From an uncultured Clostridia bacterium (GTDB lineage: Bacteria > Bacillota > Clostridia > Oscillospirales > CAG-382): a stretch of 64,000 nucleotides of DNA. A program made the translations under genes and the position numbers. The notes beneath the pieces are model-generated. The model was not told the origin of the DNA and made no database searches. It worked only from the letters and a program-made list of their open reading frames with translations. The DNA lies in assembly GCA_947305675.1 (NCBI GenBank), contig CAMZED010000001.1, positions 1 to 64,000 of the forward strand, read 5' to 3'. Of the stretch, positions 14,744 through 23,482 are shown piece after piece (the first letter of the stretch is position 1; each line of letters opens with the position of its first letter).

Positions 14744-15936
14744 ACGCCGAACGCACGGCGCTTACCGTCGAACAGCTGAACACATATATAAAAGACTATC
14801 TCGGCTCTTCGCCGCTGCTTGCCGACGTTACGGTAAAAGGCGAACTTTCGAACGTTCGCGTTTACGGCGGGAGCGGACACATATATTTTACCCTGAAAGA
14901 CGAAAAATCAGCCGTCCCGGCGACAATGTTCGGCGGCGCTTCGAAGCTGGAATTCACTCCCGAAAACGGGATGAAGGTCGTCTGCCGCGGGCGCGTGGCG
15001 GTTTTCGTGCGCGACGGGCAATACCGCCTTTATGCCGAAAGCATGGAACCCGATGGCGCCGGATCGCTGTTTATCGCTTTTGAACAGCTTAAAGCGAAGC
15101 TCGAAAAAGAGGGGCTTTTCGATCCCGCCCGCAAAAAGAAGATCCCGAAAATACCTTTTTCGGTCGGGGTGATAACCGCTCCCGGCGGCGCCGCGGTAAG
15201 GGATATGATAAACGTCACACACCGCAGGTTCCCCGCCGCGAAGATATATCTTTTCCCTTCGCAGGTGCAGGGTCCGTCGGCTCCGGCGCAGCTTATAAAC
15301 GCCGTCCGCACGCTTGACTCTTCCGGCATCTGCGACGTAATAATCATCGGGCGCGGCGGCGGCAGCACCGAGGATCTCTGGTGCTTTAACGACGAATCGC
15401 TTGCCCGCGCGGTGTTCGAATGCCGCACCCCGATCATATCGGCGGTCGGTCACGAAACCGATTTTACCATCTGCGATTTTGTCGCGGATCTTCGCGCGCC
15501 GACTCCTTCGGCGGCGGCTGAGCTTGCCGTCCCCGAGGCGGCGACGCTTATCCGCCAATTTGAAAACGTGCGTGCAAGGATGGCGCTCCACCTGAACAAC
15601 AACACCCGCTATGCGCGCCAGCGGCTCGAAACGCTTACAAAACGCCCGGTGCTTCAAAGCCCGCGGGCATATTTCGACGAACGCCGTATGGCTGTCGCAC
15701 GCGGGGAAGAGCGGCTTACCGCCGCCGTGGAAAATCGTCTCGAACGCGAAAAAATGCGGTTTGGCGTCAAGCGCGAAAAACTTGCGAGCCTTGATCCGCT
15801 CGCCGTGCTGGGGCGCGGGTTCGCGGTGGCTTTTGACAAAGACGGCAAAGCGCTCCGGTCGGTTTCCCAACTGCCGCCGGGCAGGGATTTTACGCTTAGA
15901 TTAAGCGACGGTACAGTAGACGCCACGGCAAAATAG
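14740..15936 (+). CDS. xseA: Exodeoxyribonuclease VII large subunit
   Basis: A 398-residue nuclease subunit. Residues 5-100 form the OB-fold DNA-binding domain (LTVEQLNTYIKDYLGSSPLLADVTVKGELSN), and the catalytic part holds VGVITAPGGAAVRDMINV, IIGRGGGSTEDLWCFNDE and SAVGHETDFTICDFVADLRAPTPSAAAELAVP. The enzyme degrades single-stranded DNA from either end. The small subunit gene xseB, usually next, is not found here: only 68 bp separate xseA from hslO. Confidence 0.95.
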   Translation: MNAERTALTVEQLNTYIKDYLGSSPLLADVTVKGELSNVRVYGGSGHIYFTLKDEKSAVPATMFGGASKLEFTPENGMKVVCRGRVAVFVRDGQYRLYAESMEPDGAGSLFIAFEQLKAKLEKEGLFDPARKKKIPKIPFSVGVITAPGGAAVRDMINVTHRRFPAAKIYLFPSQVQGPSAPAQLINAVRTLDSSGICDVIIIGRGGGSTEDLWCFNDESLARAVFECRTPIISAVGHETDFTICDFVADLRAPTPSAAAELAVPEAATLIRQFENVRARMALHLNNNTRYARQRLETLTKRPVLQSPRAYFDERRMAVARGEERLTAAVENRLEREKMRFGVKREKLASLDPLAVLGRGFAVAFDKDGKALRSVSQLPPGRDFTLRLSDGTVDATAK

Positions 15937-16004
15937 CGCCCCGCGTTTGAAATAAATATCTGTTTATCCGCGGGGGGCTTGGTAAAGTTCCCGCAGGAGG
16001 GTTT

Positions 16005-16883
16005 ATGGCAACTATAATAAGAGCAATAACAAAAGACGGGTCCGCCCGTGCGACGGTCATCGACGCGCGCGACATCGTTCAGCGCGCCCGCGAGATACAC
16101 AATACTTCACCGACGGCGACGGCGGCTTTGGGCAGAACGCTTATCGCCGCAAGCCTTACCGGGTCGCTTCTCGGCGAAAAAGAAGATCTGCTTACGATCC
16201 GGTTCAAGGGCGACGGCCCCGGCGGAGCGATCGTAGCCAGCGGCGACTGGCGCGGAAACGTGCGCGGATTCATTCAGAATCCGCGATGCGATCTTCCGCT
16301 GCGCCCGGACGGCAAACTGAACGTCGGCGGGTGCGTCGGAAAAGGCAACCTTTACGTCCTGCGCGATACCGGTGCCGCCGAACCTTATATCGGCGTTTCG
16401 GAGATACAGACCGGCGAGATCGGCGACGATATCGCCTATTACTACGCGACGAGCGAACAGGTCCCCACGGTTTGCGCTTTGGGAGTGCTTGTCGACGTGG
16501 ATCTTTCGGTAAAACGCGCCGGCGGTGCTTTGGTTCAGCTTCTGCCTTTTGCCGACGACGCGGTCGCCGAAAAACTGGAATCGAACGCGCGCGGGATGCG
16601 CCCGGTGACCGAGATATTGCTTGACGGCACGCCGGAAGATATACTCGCCGCGGTGTTCGACGGGATCGAATACGATATATTCGACAGGATCGAATGCGCG
16701 TATAAATGCGTTTGCAGCCGCGAAAAGACCGATGCCGCGCTTGTTTCGCTGGGCGAAAAGGAACTTTCGGATATGATCGCCTCCGGCGAGGACACGGTGA
16801 TGTCCTGCGGGTTCTGCGACAAGACCTATAAATACACGAAAAGCGACCTTAAAGGGCTGCTTGCGAAGGCGATGAAGAAATGA
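16005..16883 (+). CDS. hslO: Redox-regulated chaperone Hsp33
   Basis: A 292-residue cytoplasmic chaperone that is switched on by oxidation. The C-terminal zinc site is intact: CVC near residue 243 and CGFC near residue 268. The N-terminal domain shows TATAALGRTLIAASLTGSLL and IRFKGDGPGGAIVASGDWRGNVRGFIQNP. Under oxidative stress the four cysteines form disulfides and the protein holds unfolding clients. GCAGGAGGG precedes the ATG, and it overlaps the SDR gene by 4 bp. Confidence 0.95.
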   Translation: MATIIRAITKDGSARATVIDARDIVQRAREIHNTSPTATAALGRTLIAASLTGSLLGEKEDLLTIRFKGDGPGGAIVASGDWRGNVRGFIQNPRCDLPLRPDGKLNVGGCVGKGNLYVLRDTGAAEPYIGVSEIQTGEIGDDIAYYYATSEQVPTVCALGVLVDVDLSVKRAGGALVQLLPFADDAVAEKLESNARGMRPVTEILLDGTPEDILAAVFDGIEYDIFDRIECAYKCVCSREKTDAALVSLGEKELSDMIASGEDTVMSCGFCDKTYKYTKSDLKGLLAKAMKK

Positions 16884-17596
16884 AGAAAGACGTTCGCACC
16901 GTTCTGGTGACCGGCGGCGCAAGGGGCATCGGGGAAAGCATAAGCCGCGCTTTTTACGCCGAAGGATATAAAGTTGTGATCCATTGCGGCAAAAGCGTTC
17001 TCCGCGCGCGCGAGCTTTGCGCCGAAATGCCCGGCGCCGAGTATATCTGCGCCGACCTTTCGGTCCCGGAAGACGTCGCCCGGATCGCCGCGGAGCTGCC
17101 GGCGCCGGACGTTCTTGTGAACAACGCGGGGATCGCTCTGGTCTCGCCGTTCGACGCCGTAACCGCCGAAGAGGCGCGCAGGCTTTACGCCACCGACCTT
17201 TTTGCTCCGGCGGAACTTGTCAGGGCGTTCGCGCCGGCGATGATAAGCCGCAAAAGCGGGTGTATTATAAATATCTCGTCGGTGTTCGGTAAAGTCGGCG
17301 GCAGCTGCGAAGTCGATTATTCCGCCGCGAAAGCCGGGCTGATCGGGCTTACGAAGGCGCTGGCGAAGGAACTCGGACCATCGGGCATAAGAGTAAACTG
17401 CGTTTGCCCGGGGCTGATCGATACCGAGATGAACGACGACCTTTCGTTTGAGGACGTCGACCGTCTTACCGACGAAATACCGCTGTGCCGCATGGGGACG
17501 GCGGACGAGGTAGCCGGGGCGGTGCTGTTTCTGGCAAGCGAAAAGGCTTCTTATATAACCGGGGCGGCGCTGGACGTCGACGGCGGTTGGAAATAA
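16880..17596 (+). CDS. Short-chain dehydrogenase/reductase (FabG/YmfI-like)
   Basis: A 238-residue Rossmann oxidoreductase. It shows the cofactor motif TGGARGIG (residues 11-18), NNAG near 84, the catalytic Ser in INISSVFG, YSAAK with Tyr and Lys near 150, and the C-terminal AVLFLASEKASYITGAALDVDGG. The family includes FabG (3-oxoacyl-ACP reductase) and the YmfI type that reduces the 5-aminopentanone group on elongation factor P in Bacillus. As no other fatty acid gene is nearby, the YmfI role is the more attractive guess. It is coupled to hslO. Confidence 0.85.
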   Translation: MKKDVRTVLVTGGARGIGESISRAFYAEGYKVVIHCGKSVLRARELCAEMPGAEYICADLSVPEDVARIAAELPAPDVLVNNAGIALVSPFDAVTAEEARRLYATDLFAPAELVRAFAPAMISRKSGCIINISSVFGKVGGSCEVDYSAAKAGLIGLTKALAKELGPSGIRVNCVCPGLIDTEMNDDLSFEDVDRLTDEIPLCRMGTADEVAGAVLFLASEKASYITGAALDVDGGWK

Positions 17597-17616
17597 ACCG
17601 GGAAGGCGGCTTTTTT

Positions 17617-18081
17617 ATGGAACGGATCGCAAAGTTTTTAAAAGTTTCGAAAGAAGAATACAAAGGCGAGGGATACGACGAAATAATCCTTCCGCGCAGG
17701 GCGACTTCCGGTTCGGCGGGATACGATTTCTTCGCTCCTTATGATTTTTGCCTTGAAGCTGGCGGCGAAACCGTTATAGAAACCGGGATCCGGGCAAAAA
17801 TAGACGAGGGCTGGTTTCTTATGATCCTGCCGCGCTCGGGTTCGGGGTTCAAATACGGAGTGAGACTGGCAAACACCGCCGGGGTGATCGATTCGGATTA
17901 TTTCAACGCCGACAACGAAGGCCACATAAAAATAAAACTCATCGGCGGAAGCTCCGATTACAACGTAAAAAAAGGTTCGGCGTTCGCTCAGGCGATATTT
18001 ATACCCTACGGAATAACCTGTGACGACGACTGCGGCGGACAGCGCCGCGGCGGGTTCGGATCGACCGATAAAAAAATATAA
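17617..18081 (+). CDS. dut: dUTP diphosphatase
   Basis: A 154-residue trimeric-type dUTPase that hydrolyses dUTP to dUMP and keeps uracil out of DNA. All five motifs are visible: I AGYDFFA, II PRSGSGFKYG, III ANTAGVIDSDYF, IV GSAFAQAIF, V RRGGFGSTD. I place the start at the ATG at 17617, just before MERIAKFLKVSK and preceded by GGGAAGG; an upstream in-frame ATG at 17485 lies inside the SDR gene. The first 25 residues extend beyond a minimal dUTPase. Confidence 0.93.
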   Translation: MERIAKFLKVSKEEYKGEGYDEIILPRRATSGSAGYDFFAPYDFCLEAGGETVIETGIRAKIDEGWFLMILPRSGSGFKYGVRLANTAGVIDSDYFNADNEGHIKIKLIGGSSDYNVKKGSAFAQAIFIPYGITCDDDCGGQRRGGFGSTDKKI

Positions 18082-18098
18082 AAAACAGGAGTTTTTAT

Positions 18099-18398
18099 AT
18101 GATAACCACAAAACAGCGCGCATATCTGCGCGGGCTTGCAAATGCGATCGAACCGGCGACTCAGATCGGCAAAGGCGGTCTGGGCGAAAACGGGCTGAAA
18201 ACCGTCGCAAACGCGCTTGAAGCTCACGAGCTTGTAAAACTGTCCGTGCTCGAGACCTGCCCCTCCCCCGCGAAAGAAATCATGGCCGAACTGTGCTCAA
18301 AGCTCGGCTGCGAACCGGTCCAGGTGATCGGCAGACGCGTGGTGATCTATCGCCGTTCGAGCAAAGAAGAGAACCGAAAAATAGTTTTACCCCGCTGA
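18099..18398 (+). CDS. yhbY: YhbY-type CRM-domain RNA-binding protein
   Basis: A 99-residue single CRM-domain protein. LRGLANAIEPATQIGKGGLGENGLKTVANALEAHELVKLSVL includes the GxxG-like loop (GKGG) used for RNA contact, and VQVIGRRVVIYRRS closes the domain. Homologues bind the assembling large ribosomal subunit. It lies 17 bp after dut and shortly before rplS, consistent with a ribosome-linked role. Confidence 0.92.
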   Translation: MITTKQRAYLRGLANAIEPATQIGKGGLGENGLKTVANALEAHELVKLSVLETCPSPAKEIMAELCSKLGCEPVQVIGRRVVIYRRSSKEENRKIVLPR

Positions 18399-18445
18399 AA
18401 ACGCAAAAAAACGGGAAAATAACAATAAAATAACTGAAAAAACAC

Positions 18446-18474
18446 TTGATTTTTGAGTTTTTGCGTGTTATAAT
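18446..18474 (+). promoter_or_regulatory. Promoter of rplS
   Basis: TTGATT (18446-18451) and TATAAT (18469-18474), spacer 17 bp. About 65 bp of leader follow before the start; it may hold an L19 leader structure, but I cannot draw one confidently. Confidence 0.75.
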
Positions 18475-18544
18475 GAACTGCTAAATATCGGGCGGTCCTC
18501 TGCGGCTCAGCAAGAACGCCACGAAGAAATCGGAGGTAAACGCT

Positions 18545-18886
18545 TTGGATACTTTAAAAGCATTTACGAATGAGCAGTTAAAGAAGGAGGTTCCTCAGTT
18601 CGAGATCGGTGATACTGTTAAAGTTTACCAGAGGATCGTCGAAGGAACCAGAGTCAGAACTCAGATCTTTGAAGGAACGGTTATCGCCAAGAAAAACGGC
18701 GGTATATCCGAAACCTTCACCGTAAGACGCGTTTCTTACGGCGTCGGCACCGAAAAGACTTTCCCGCTTCATTCCCCGAACGTCCAGAACGTCGAGGTAG
18801 TAAGAGTCGGTAAGGTCCGCCGCGCTAAGCTTTATTATCTGCGCGACAGAGTCGGTAAATACGCCAAGGTCAAGGAAAAAATCTAA
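18545..18886 (+). CDS. rplS: 50S ribosomal protein L19
   Basis: A 113-residue ribosomal protein at the interface of the two subunits. [35 protein letters not shown] and [23 protein letters not shown] are standard L19 sequence. The start is a TTG at 18545 with GGAGGT 8 bp upstream; no in-frame ATG is better placed. It has its own promoter and is followed by two hairpins, so it may be mostly monocistronic. Confidence 0.96.
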   Translation: MDTLKAFTNEQLKKEVPQFEIGDTVKVYQRIVEGTRVRTQIFEGTVIAKKNGGISETFTVRRVSYGVGTEKTFPLHSPNVQNVEVVRVGKVRRAKLYYLRDRVGKYAKVKEKI

Positions 18887-18898
18887 AGACTCAAATCG

Positions 18899-18955
18899 CC
18901 CCGCTCCGGCGGGGAACCGCAAATCAAGTGTCTGCGCGTACCGCAGGCACTTTTG
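18899..18955 (+). terminator. Terminator after rplS
   Basis: Two hairpins in a row: CCCCGC-TCCG-GCGGGG (18899-18914), then an 11-bp stem AAGTGTCTGCG with CGCAGGCACTT (18926-18952, one wobble) running into TTTTGC. The second is the likelier terminator; some read-through to lepB is possible. Confidence 0.65.
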
Positions 18956-19004
18956 CTTATTTCAGCCCGGCTTTATACGGGCGCAGAAAAGAAGGATACC
19001 GCCG

Positions 19005-19691
19005 ATGAACGATGAAAACAAAGAATTAGATCCCGTCGAAACGGCAGACGAACTGCCCGAAATCGAAGAACCCCGGCATTCCGCCGCCGCGATCGAACTG
19101 CCGTCGGAAGCCGGATCCGCTCGCCCCGCGCGCGAGAAGGGAAAAGCGATAAAAACCGTTTACGATTACCTTGAAACGTTTTGCTTCGCTTTGGCGGCGA
19201 TGATCGTTTTGTTCCTGTTTGTGTTCCGCGTCGTCACCGTCGACGGCGATTCGATGCGCGAAACGCTTCACGACGGCGACCGGCTTATTATATCGAATAT
19301 GTTTTACAGCCCGAAAACCGGCGATATTGTCGTTATCAACCCCGAAAACCACTCGGCGAGCGACGAACCGATAATAAAGCGCGTTATCGCCTCCGGCGGG
19401 CAGACCGTTTTTATCGATTACGAAAATTGGGAAGTCTATGTCGACGGCGAAAAGCTCGACGAACCCTATATTGCTCCGATGCGCGAATTTTACGGCGGCA
19501 CGATGAACGTTTCGACGGTGCCGGAGTTCCGCGGCGAGTTCGTGGTGGACGAGGGAAAGGTTTTCGTTATGGGCGACAACCGCAACAACTCCACCGACAG
19601 CCGCTCGCCCAAATACGGCGAGATCGGCGAAAACCGCATTCTCGGCAGGGTGCTGTTCAGGCTTTATCCCGATATCGGATCGGTGGAGTAA
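19005..19691 (+). CDS. lepB: Signal peptidase I
   Basis: A 228-residue membrane protease that removes signal peptides outside the membrane. One membrane segment lies at about 58-80 (FALAAMIVLFLFVFRVVTV), directly followed by the catalytic Ser in DGDSMRETL. The catalytic Lys is in IIKRVIASGGQ, and GDNRNNSTDSR is the conserved box E. The 55-residue acidic cytoplasmic N-terminus is longer than in many homologues. It starts the lepB-rbgA-rnhB-yraN-thrC run. Confidence 0.94.
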   Translation: MNDENKELDPVETADELPEIEEPRHSAAAIELPSEAGSARPAREKGKAIKTVYDYLETFCFALAAMIVLFLFVFRVVTVDGDSMRETLHDGDRLIISNMFYSPKTGDIVVINPENHSASDEPIIKRVIASGGQTVFIDYENWEVYVDGEKLDEPYIAPMREFYGGTMNVSTVPEFRGEFVVDEGKVFVMGDNRNNSTDSRSPKYGEIGENRILGRVLFRLYPDIGSVE

Positions 19692-19698
19692 AAAAGAA

Positions 19699-20553
19699 AT
19701 GAACGAGCTGATACAGAACATAAGCTGGTACCCCGGGCATATGGCGCGCGCAAAACGCAAGATCATCGAGGCTCTGCCCAACGTCGATATGGTCATCGAG
19801 CTGTTGGACGCACGCGCCCCGATATCGAGCCGCAACCCCGATTTTAAAAGCATTTTCAAAAACAAGCCCGTGCTTACGCTGCTCACAAAAAGCAGCCTTG
19901 CCGACCGGAACGCCACAGCGAGGTTCCTGCGCGAACTTTCGACGGAATCCGCGCGCGTGAGGGCGATCGACTGCAAAGTCGGTTACGGGATGAAAGATAT
20001 AGCCCCCGCTATAAGAGAACTTATGGCGGAAAAACTCGCACGGGATGCGGCGAGAGGGATAAAAAGACCGATAAGGGCGATGGTCGTGGGGATAACGAAT
20101 GTAGGGAAATCTACTTTTATCAACACGGTCTGCGGCGCAAAAAAAGCCGCGGCGGCGGATAAACCCGGCGTTACAAGGCAAAACGCGAGGATATCGGCGC
20201 CTTCGCTCGGACTGGAATTTACCGACACTCCCGGGCTTTTATGGCACAAGTTCGACGACAGGTCGGTGGGTGTGAAACTCGCCTGCCTCGGGTCGATCAA
20301 CGACGACATACTCGATTCCTGGGGGCTTTCGCTGGAACTTATCGGGATTCTGAAAGAAAAATATCCCGAATGCCTTAAAACCCGGTTCAATATCGATTTT
20401 TCCGGTACCGAAGAAAGCGGCGTGATATTTGAGCTTATCGCCCGGAAGCGCGGGTTTATAAGGTCGGGCGGGGTTATCGACGAAGAACGCGCCGCGAGCG
20501 TGATATTGGACGAATTCCGCGCCGGAAAGATCGGCATGATCACTCTGGATTAA
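19699..20553 (+). CDS. rbgA: Ribosome biogenesis GTPase (YlqF/RbgA)
   Basis: A 284-residue circularly permuted GTPase that helps complete the 50S subunit. The start WYPGHMARAKR, DARAPISSRNP, the P-loop GITNVGKST (131-139) and DTPGLLW (G3) are standard. The G4 motif, normally NKxD in LNKADL, reads TKSS at residues 63-66, so the Asn and the guanine-specifying Asp are both changed. The permuted order G4-G1-G3 and the position between lepB and rnhB match the family. GTP specificity may be altered or compensated. Confidence 0.92.
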   Translation: MNELIQNISWYPGHMARAKRKIIEALPNVDMVIELLDARAPISSRNPDFKSIFKNKPVLTLLTKSSLADRNATARFLRELSTESARVRAIDCKVGYGMKDIAPAIRELMAEKLARDAARGIKRPIRAMVVGITNVGKSTFINTVCGAKKAAAADKPGVTRQNARISAPSLGLEFTDTPGLLWHKFDDRSVGVKLACLGSINDDILDSWGLSLELIGILKEKYPECLKTRFNIDFSGTEESGVIFELIARKRGFIRSGGVIDEERAASVILDEFRAGKIGMITLD

Positions 20554-20597
20554 AAATTTCCGTCATCGGGAAGTAAAAATACGCAGGGAGGCAGGAT

Positions 20598-21233
20598 ATG
20601 GCCACACAACTCAGTTGGGAAACCGAATTTTCTCTTCGCACCGACGGGGCTTCCGTCGTCTGCGGCTGTGACGAAGCCGGCAGGGGCCCGCTTGCCGGTC
20701 CGGTGTTCGCCGCCGCGGTGATACTTCCGGACGGAGTGCAGATCGAAGGTCTGAACGATTCGAAAAAGTTAAGCGAAAAGAAGCGCGAACAGCTTTACGA
20801 CGAAATACGCGAAAAATGCGTGGACTGCGCCGTCGCACACGCCGAGGTATATGAAATCGAGGCGATAAACATACTTAACGCCTCGATGCTGGCAATGCGC
20901 CGGGCGATCGCCCAACTGCGCGTAAAGCCCGAATCGGCTTTGATCGACGGCAATATCGCGCGCGATTTCCCCATCCCGGCTTATCCCGTGGTGAAGGGCG
21001 ACGGAAAATGTCCGTCGATCGCCGCGGCTTCGGTGCTGGCAAAGGTCGAACGCGACAGGTTCTGTAAAGAGTTAGACGGATTTTACCCGGAATACGGTTT
21101 CGCCGTACACAAAGGTTACGCCACAAAAGCGCATATCGCCGCCATATTAAAATACGGTCCCTGCCCCGCGCACAGAACCTCGTTCCTGCGCAAAATATTA
21201 AAAGATATCGGCCAGCAGGATATTTGGGAATGA
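20598..21233 (+). CDS. rnhB: Ribonuclease HII
   Basis: A 211-residue nuclease that cuts the RNA strand of RNA-DNA hybrids and removes single ribonucleotides from DNA. GCDEAGRGPLAGPVFAAAV carries the catalytic Asp-Glu pair, LIDGN the third and AAASVLAKVERDR the fourth acidic position region. AGGGAGG precedes the ATG. It overlaps the yraN start and belongs to the conserved Bacillota order rbgA-rnhB-yraN. Confidence 0.95.
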   Translation: MATQLSWETEFSLRTDGASVVCGCDEAGRGPLAGPVFAAAVILPDGVQIEGLNDSKKLSEKKREQLYDEIREKCVDCAVAHAEVYEIEAINILNASMLAMRRAIAQLRVKPESALIDGNIARDFPIPAYPVVKGDGKCPSIAAASVLAKVERDRFCKELDGFYPEYGFAVHKGYATKAHIAAILKYGPCPAHRTSFLRKILKDIGQQDIWE

Positions 21234-21649
21234 TGAAAAAGACGGCAAGGAACATCGGCGCGGAAGGTGAGGATATCGCCGGCAAATATCTTGAAAAACG
21301 CGGCTGGCGGCTGATCGCGCGGAATTATTCCGCCGGCGGCGGCGAGATAGATATTATCGGATTCCGGTTCGGAACGCTTGCTTATTTCGAGGTCAAGACC
21401 CGCTCCAACGACAAATTCGGGCGCCCCGCCGACGCGGTCGACCGGGCGAAGATATCCCGCATAAAAAAAGCGGTTTTCGCTTTTCGCGCGGCGAATATGT
21501 CGGGCGGCAAAGTCCCGGTGTTTTATCCGTGCGGGATAACGCTGAACCGGCGCGTAAGCCGCCAGACAATAGATATAATCGAAGTTTATCTCGACCGCTT
21601 CGGCGGTACCGAAAAGATCAATCACATCAAGGAAGCCGAATCGCTATGA
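21230..21649 (+). CDS. yraN: UPF0102 (YraN) nuclease-like protein
   Basis: A 139-residue protein of the YraN family with a predicted restriction-endonuclease-like fold. GAEGEDIAGKYLEKRGWRLIARNYSAGGGEIDIIGF and YFEVKTRSN carry the E...D...ExK acidic and lysine residues of that fold. Its activity is not settled; a link to DNA repair or uptake is supposed. The start is the ATG at 21230 within the rnhB stop, or the next codon at 21233. It overlaps thrC by 4 bp. Confidence 0.9.
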   Translation: MMKKTARNIGAEGEDIAGKYLEKRGWRLIARNYSAGGGEIDIIGFRFGTLAYFEVKTRSNDKFGRPADAVDRAKISRIKKAVFAFRAANMSGGKVPVFYPCGITLNRRVSRQTIDIIEVYLDRFGGTEKINHIKEAESL

Positions 21650-23163
21650 AAAAAGAAGATATCGAACACTTCGCCGTCAACCGCGGAAACGTCTTATATG
21701 TAAGCACCCGCGGCGGCAAAAACAGTTATTCCTCCGCGGAGGTGATAAAAAAAGGCATCGCGGACGACGGCGGGCTTTTTATCCCGACGGCTGTGCGTGA
21801 CCTTTATTGCGATCTCGAACGGCTTTGCGGAATGGATTACCCGGACAGAGCCGCGGCGGTGCTTTCGGCTTTTCTTACCGATTACCCTCTCTGCAAACTT
21901 ATCGACGCCGCCCGCGCGGCGTACTCGCCCGAAAAATTCAACGGTCCGGCGGCTCCGATCGCCAAAGTCGGAAGCGATTATTTTCTGGAGCTCTGGCACG
22001 GCCCGACGAGCGCTTTTAAAGATATGGCGCTGCAGATAATGCCGCGCCTGCTTTCGCTTGCACTGGATATGACCGGAGAGGAAAAAGACGCATATATACT
22101 CGTCGCCACCAGCGGCGACACCGGAAAAGCCGCGCTTGAAGGCTACAAAGACGTCCCGCGCGTGAAGATAAAAGTTTTTTACCCGGCAAACGGGGTCTCG
22201 AACATACAAAAGCGGCAGATGAGTTCGCAGACCGGCGAAAACGTCGACGTGGTGGCGATAAACGGCAATTTTGACGACGCGCAAACCGGCGTAAAGGCGA
22301 TCTTCAACGATCCCGACTGCCGCGCCGCCGCAGAGGAAAAGGGCTTTTTCTTCTCGAGCGCCAACTCCATCAACTGGGGCAGGCTTGCGCCGCAGACGGC
22401 TTATTATATCTCGGCATACTGCGACCTTGTGAACGAAAAACAGATCGAGCCCGGCGAAAAGATCGATTTTGTCGTTCCGACGGGCAACTTCGGCAACATT
22501 TTCGCCGCATACATCGCCAAAAGCTGCGGGTTCCCCATCGGGAAGCTCGTCTGCGCCTCAAACCGCAACAACGTGCTTACCGACTTTTTCAACACCGGTA
22601 TATATGATCGCCGCCGCGAATTTTTCACGACCGAATCGCCCTCGATGGACATACTTATATCAAGCAACCTCGAACGCCTGCTTTACAGTGCGTTCGGCGC
22701 GGAACAGACCGCGGCTTATATGAGCGATCTTTCGAAAAACGGGTTTTATAAGCTCGACGGCGAAAAACTGCGGCTGCTTCGCCGTGATTTCACGGGGTAT
22801 TATTGCGACGGCGACGGCACTTCGGCGGCAATACGCGGCATTTTTGAAAAATTCGGTTATCTTTGCGATCCGCATACCGCCGTGGCGGCGGCTTGCGCCG
22901 AAAAATACCGTCGTTCCGATGAATACGGCGGGAACAAGATAGTGGTGGTATCGACCGCTTCGCCTTATAAATTCGCTCCGGCGGTGCTTTCGGCGCTGGG
23001 TAAAGACGTCCCGCCGGACGATTTCGACGCGCTCGACGGGCTTTATCGCGCGACGGGCGTCGCCGTGCCGGAAAACCTCGCCTCGCTCAGAACGTCAAAT
23101 GTCAGGTTCGACCGCGCCGTCGATCCTGAAGATATGGCGATGACGGTGATCGCCGACGCCTGA
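21646..23163 (+). CDS. thrC: Threonine synthase
   Basis: A 505-residue PLP enzyme that makes threonine from O-phosphohomoserine. The N-terminal domain (STRGGKNSYSSAEVIKKGIADDGGLFIP) is of the bacterial/fungal class. The PLP lysine is in HGPTSAFKDMALQ; ATSGDTGKAALEGYKD is the phosphate-binding loop, followed by VFYPANGVSNIQKRQM. The start at 21646 overlaps the yraN stop. No other threonine gene is near, so its place here looks like local operon capture. Confidence 0.95.
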   Translation: MKKEDIEHFAVNRGNVLYVSTRGGKNSYSSAEVIKKGIADDGGLFIPTAVRDLYCDLERLCGMDYPDRAAAVLSAFLTDYPLCKLIDAARAAYSPEKFNGPAAPIAKVGSDYFLELWHGPTSAFKDMALQIMPRLLSLALDMTGEEKDAYILVATSGDTGKAALEGYKDVPRVKIKVFYPANGVSNIQKRQMSSQTGENVDVVAINGNFDDAQTGVKAIFNDPDCRAAAEEKGFFFSSANSINWGRLAPQTAYYISAYCDLVNEKQIEPGEKIDFVVPTGNFGNIFAAYIAKSCGFPIGKLVCASNRNNVLTDFFNTGIYDRRREFFTTESPSMDILISSNLERLLYSAFGAEQTAAYMSDLSKNGFYKLDGEKLRLLRRDFTGYYCDGDGTSAAIRGIFEKFGYLCDPHTAVAAACAEKYRRSDEYGGNKIVVVSTASPYKFAPAVLSALGKDVPPDDFDALDGLYRATGVAVPENLASLRTSNVRFDRAVDPEDMAMTVIADA

Positions 23164-23186
23164 AAAAAATCCCCGCCGACGCGGGG
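23163..23186 (-). terminator. Terminator of the DUF1540 gene
   Basis: CCCCGC-CGAC-GCGGGG at 23171-23186, preceded on the plus strand by seven A, so on the minus strand the stem runs into a T tract. It directly follows the thrC stop and may also slow thrC transcripts. Confidence 0.75.
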
Positions 23187-23195
23187 GTAAAGGGA

Positions 23196-23378
23196 TCAAC
23201 GGTTTTTCGGTTTGAAAGTCGCGCAGACCGTCTGCGTGCTGTTTGTGGCGGTGGCGGGTCCGACGGCGATCTTTTCCGCCGTGCAATAGCGGATCCCGTC
23301 GTGATAAGCGCAATTCACCGCGCTGCAGGTTATGCCGCGGTTGTGCTTCGGCGCTTTGTTGAAAGTGATCGAATCCAT
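23196..23378 (-). CDS. DUF1540 domain protein
   Basis: A 60-residue cysteine-rich protein typical of spore-forming Clostridia. The pattern GITCSAVNCAYHDGIRYCTAEKIAVG ... TVCATFKPK has Cys residues spaced as in DUF1540, likely a small metal-binding knuckle. Function is unknown. AAAGGAGT precedes the ATG. It stands alone on the minus strand between thrC and a phosphoesterase gene. Confidence 0.9.
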   Translation of the reverse strand: MDSITFNKAPKHNRGITCSAVNCAYHDGIRYCTAEKIAVGPATATNSTQTVCATFKPKNR

Positions 23379-23482
23379 GGATCTGACTCCTTTTATTCCG
23401 TTTGATTTTTTGCGAAGGCGTTTTCGCCCCGCTTATTGAGTTTTCCCCGAAACCTTCTCGATTATTTACAAAGGAAGAACAA

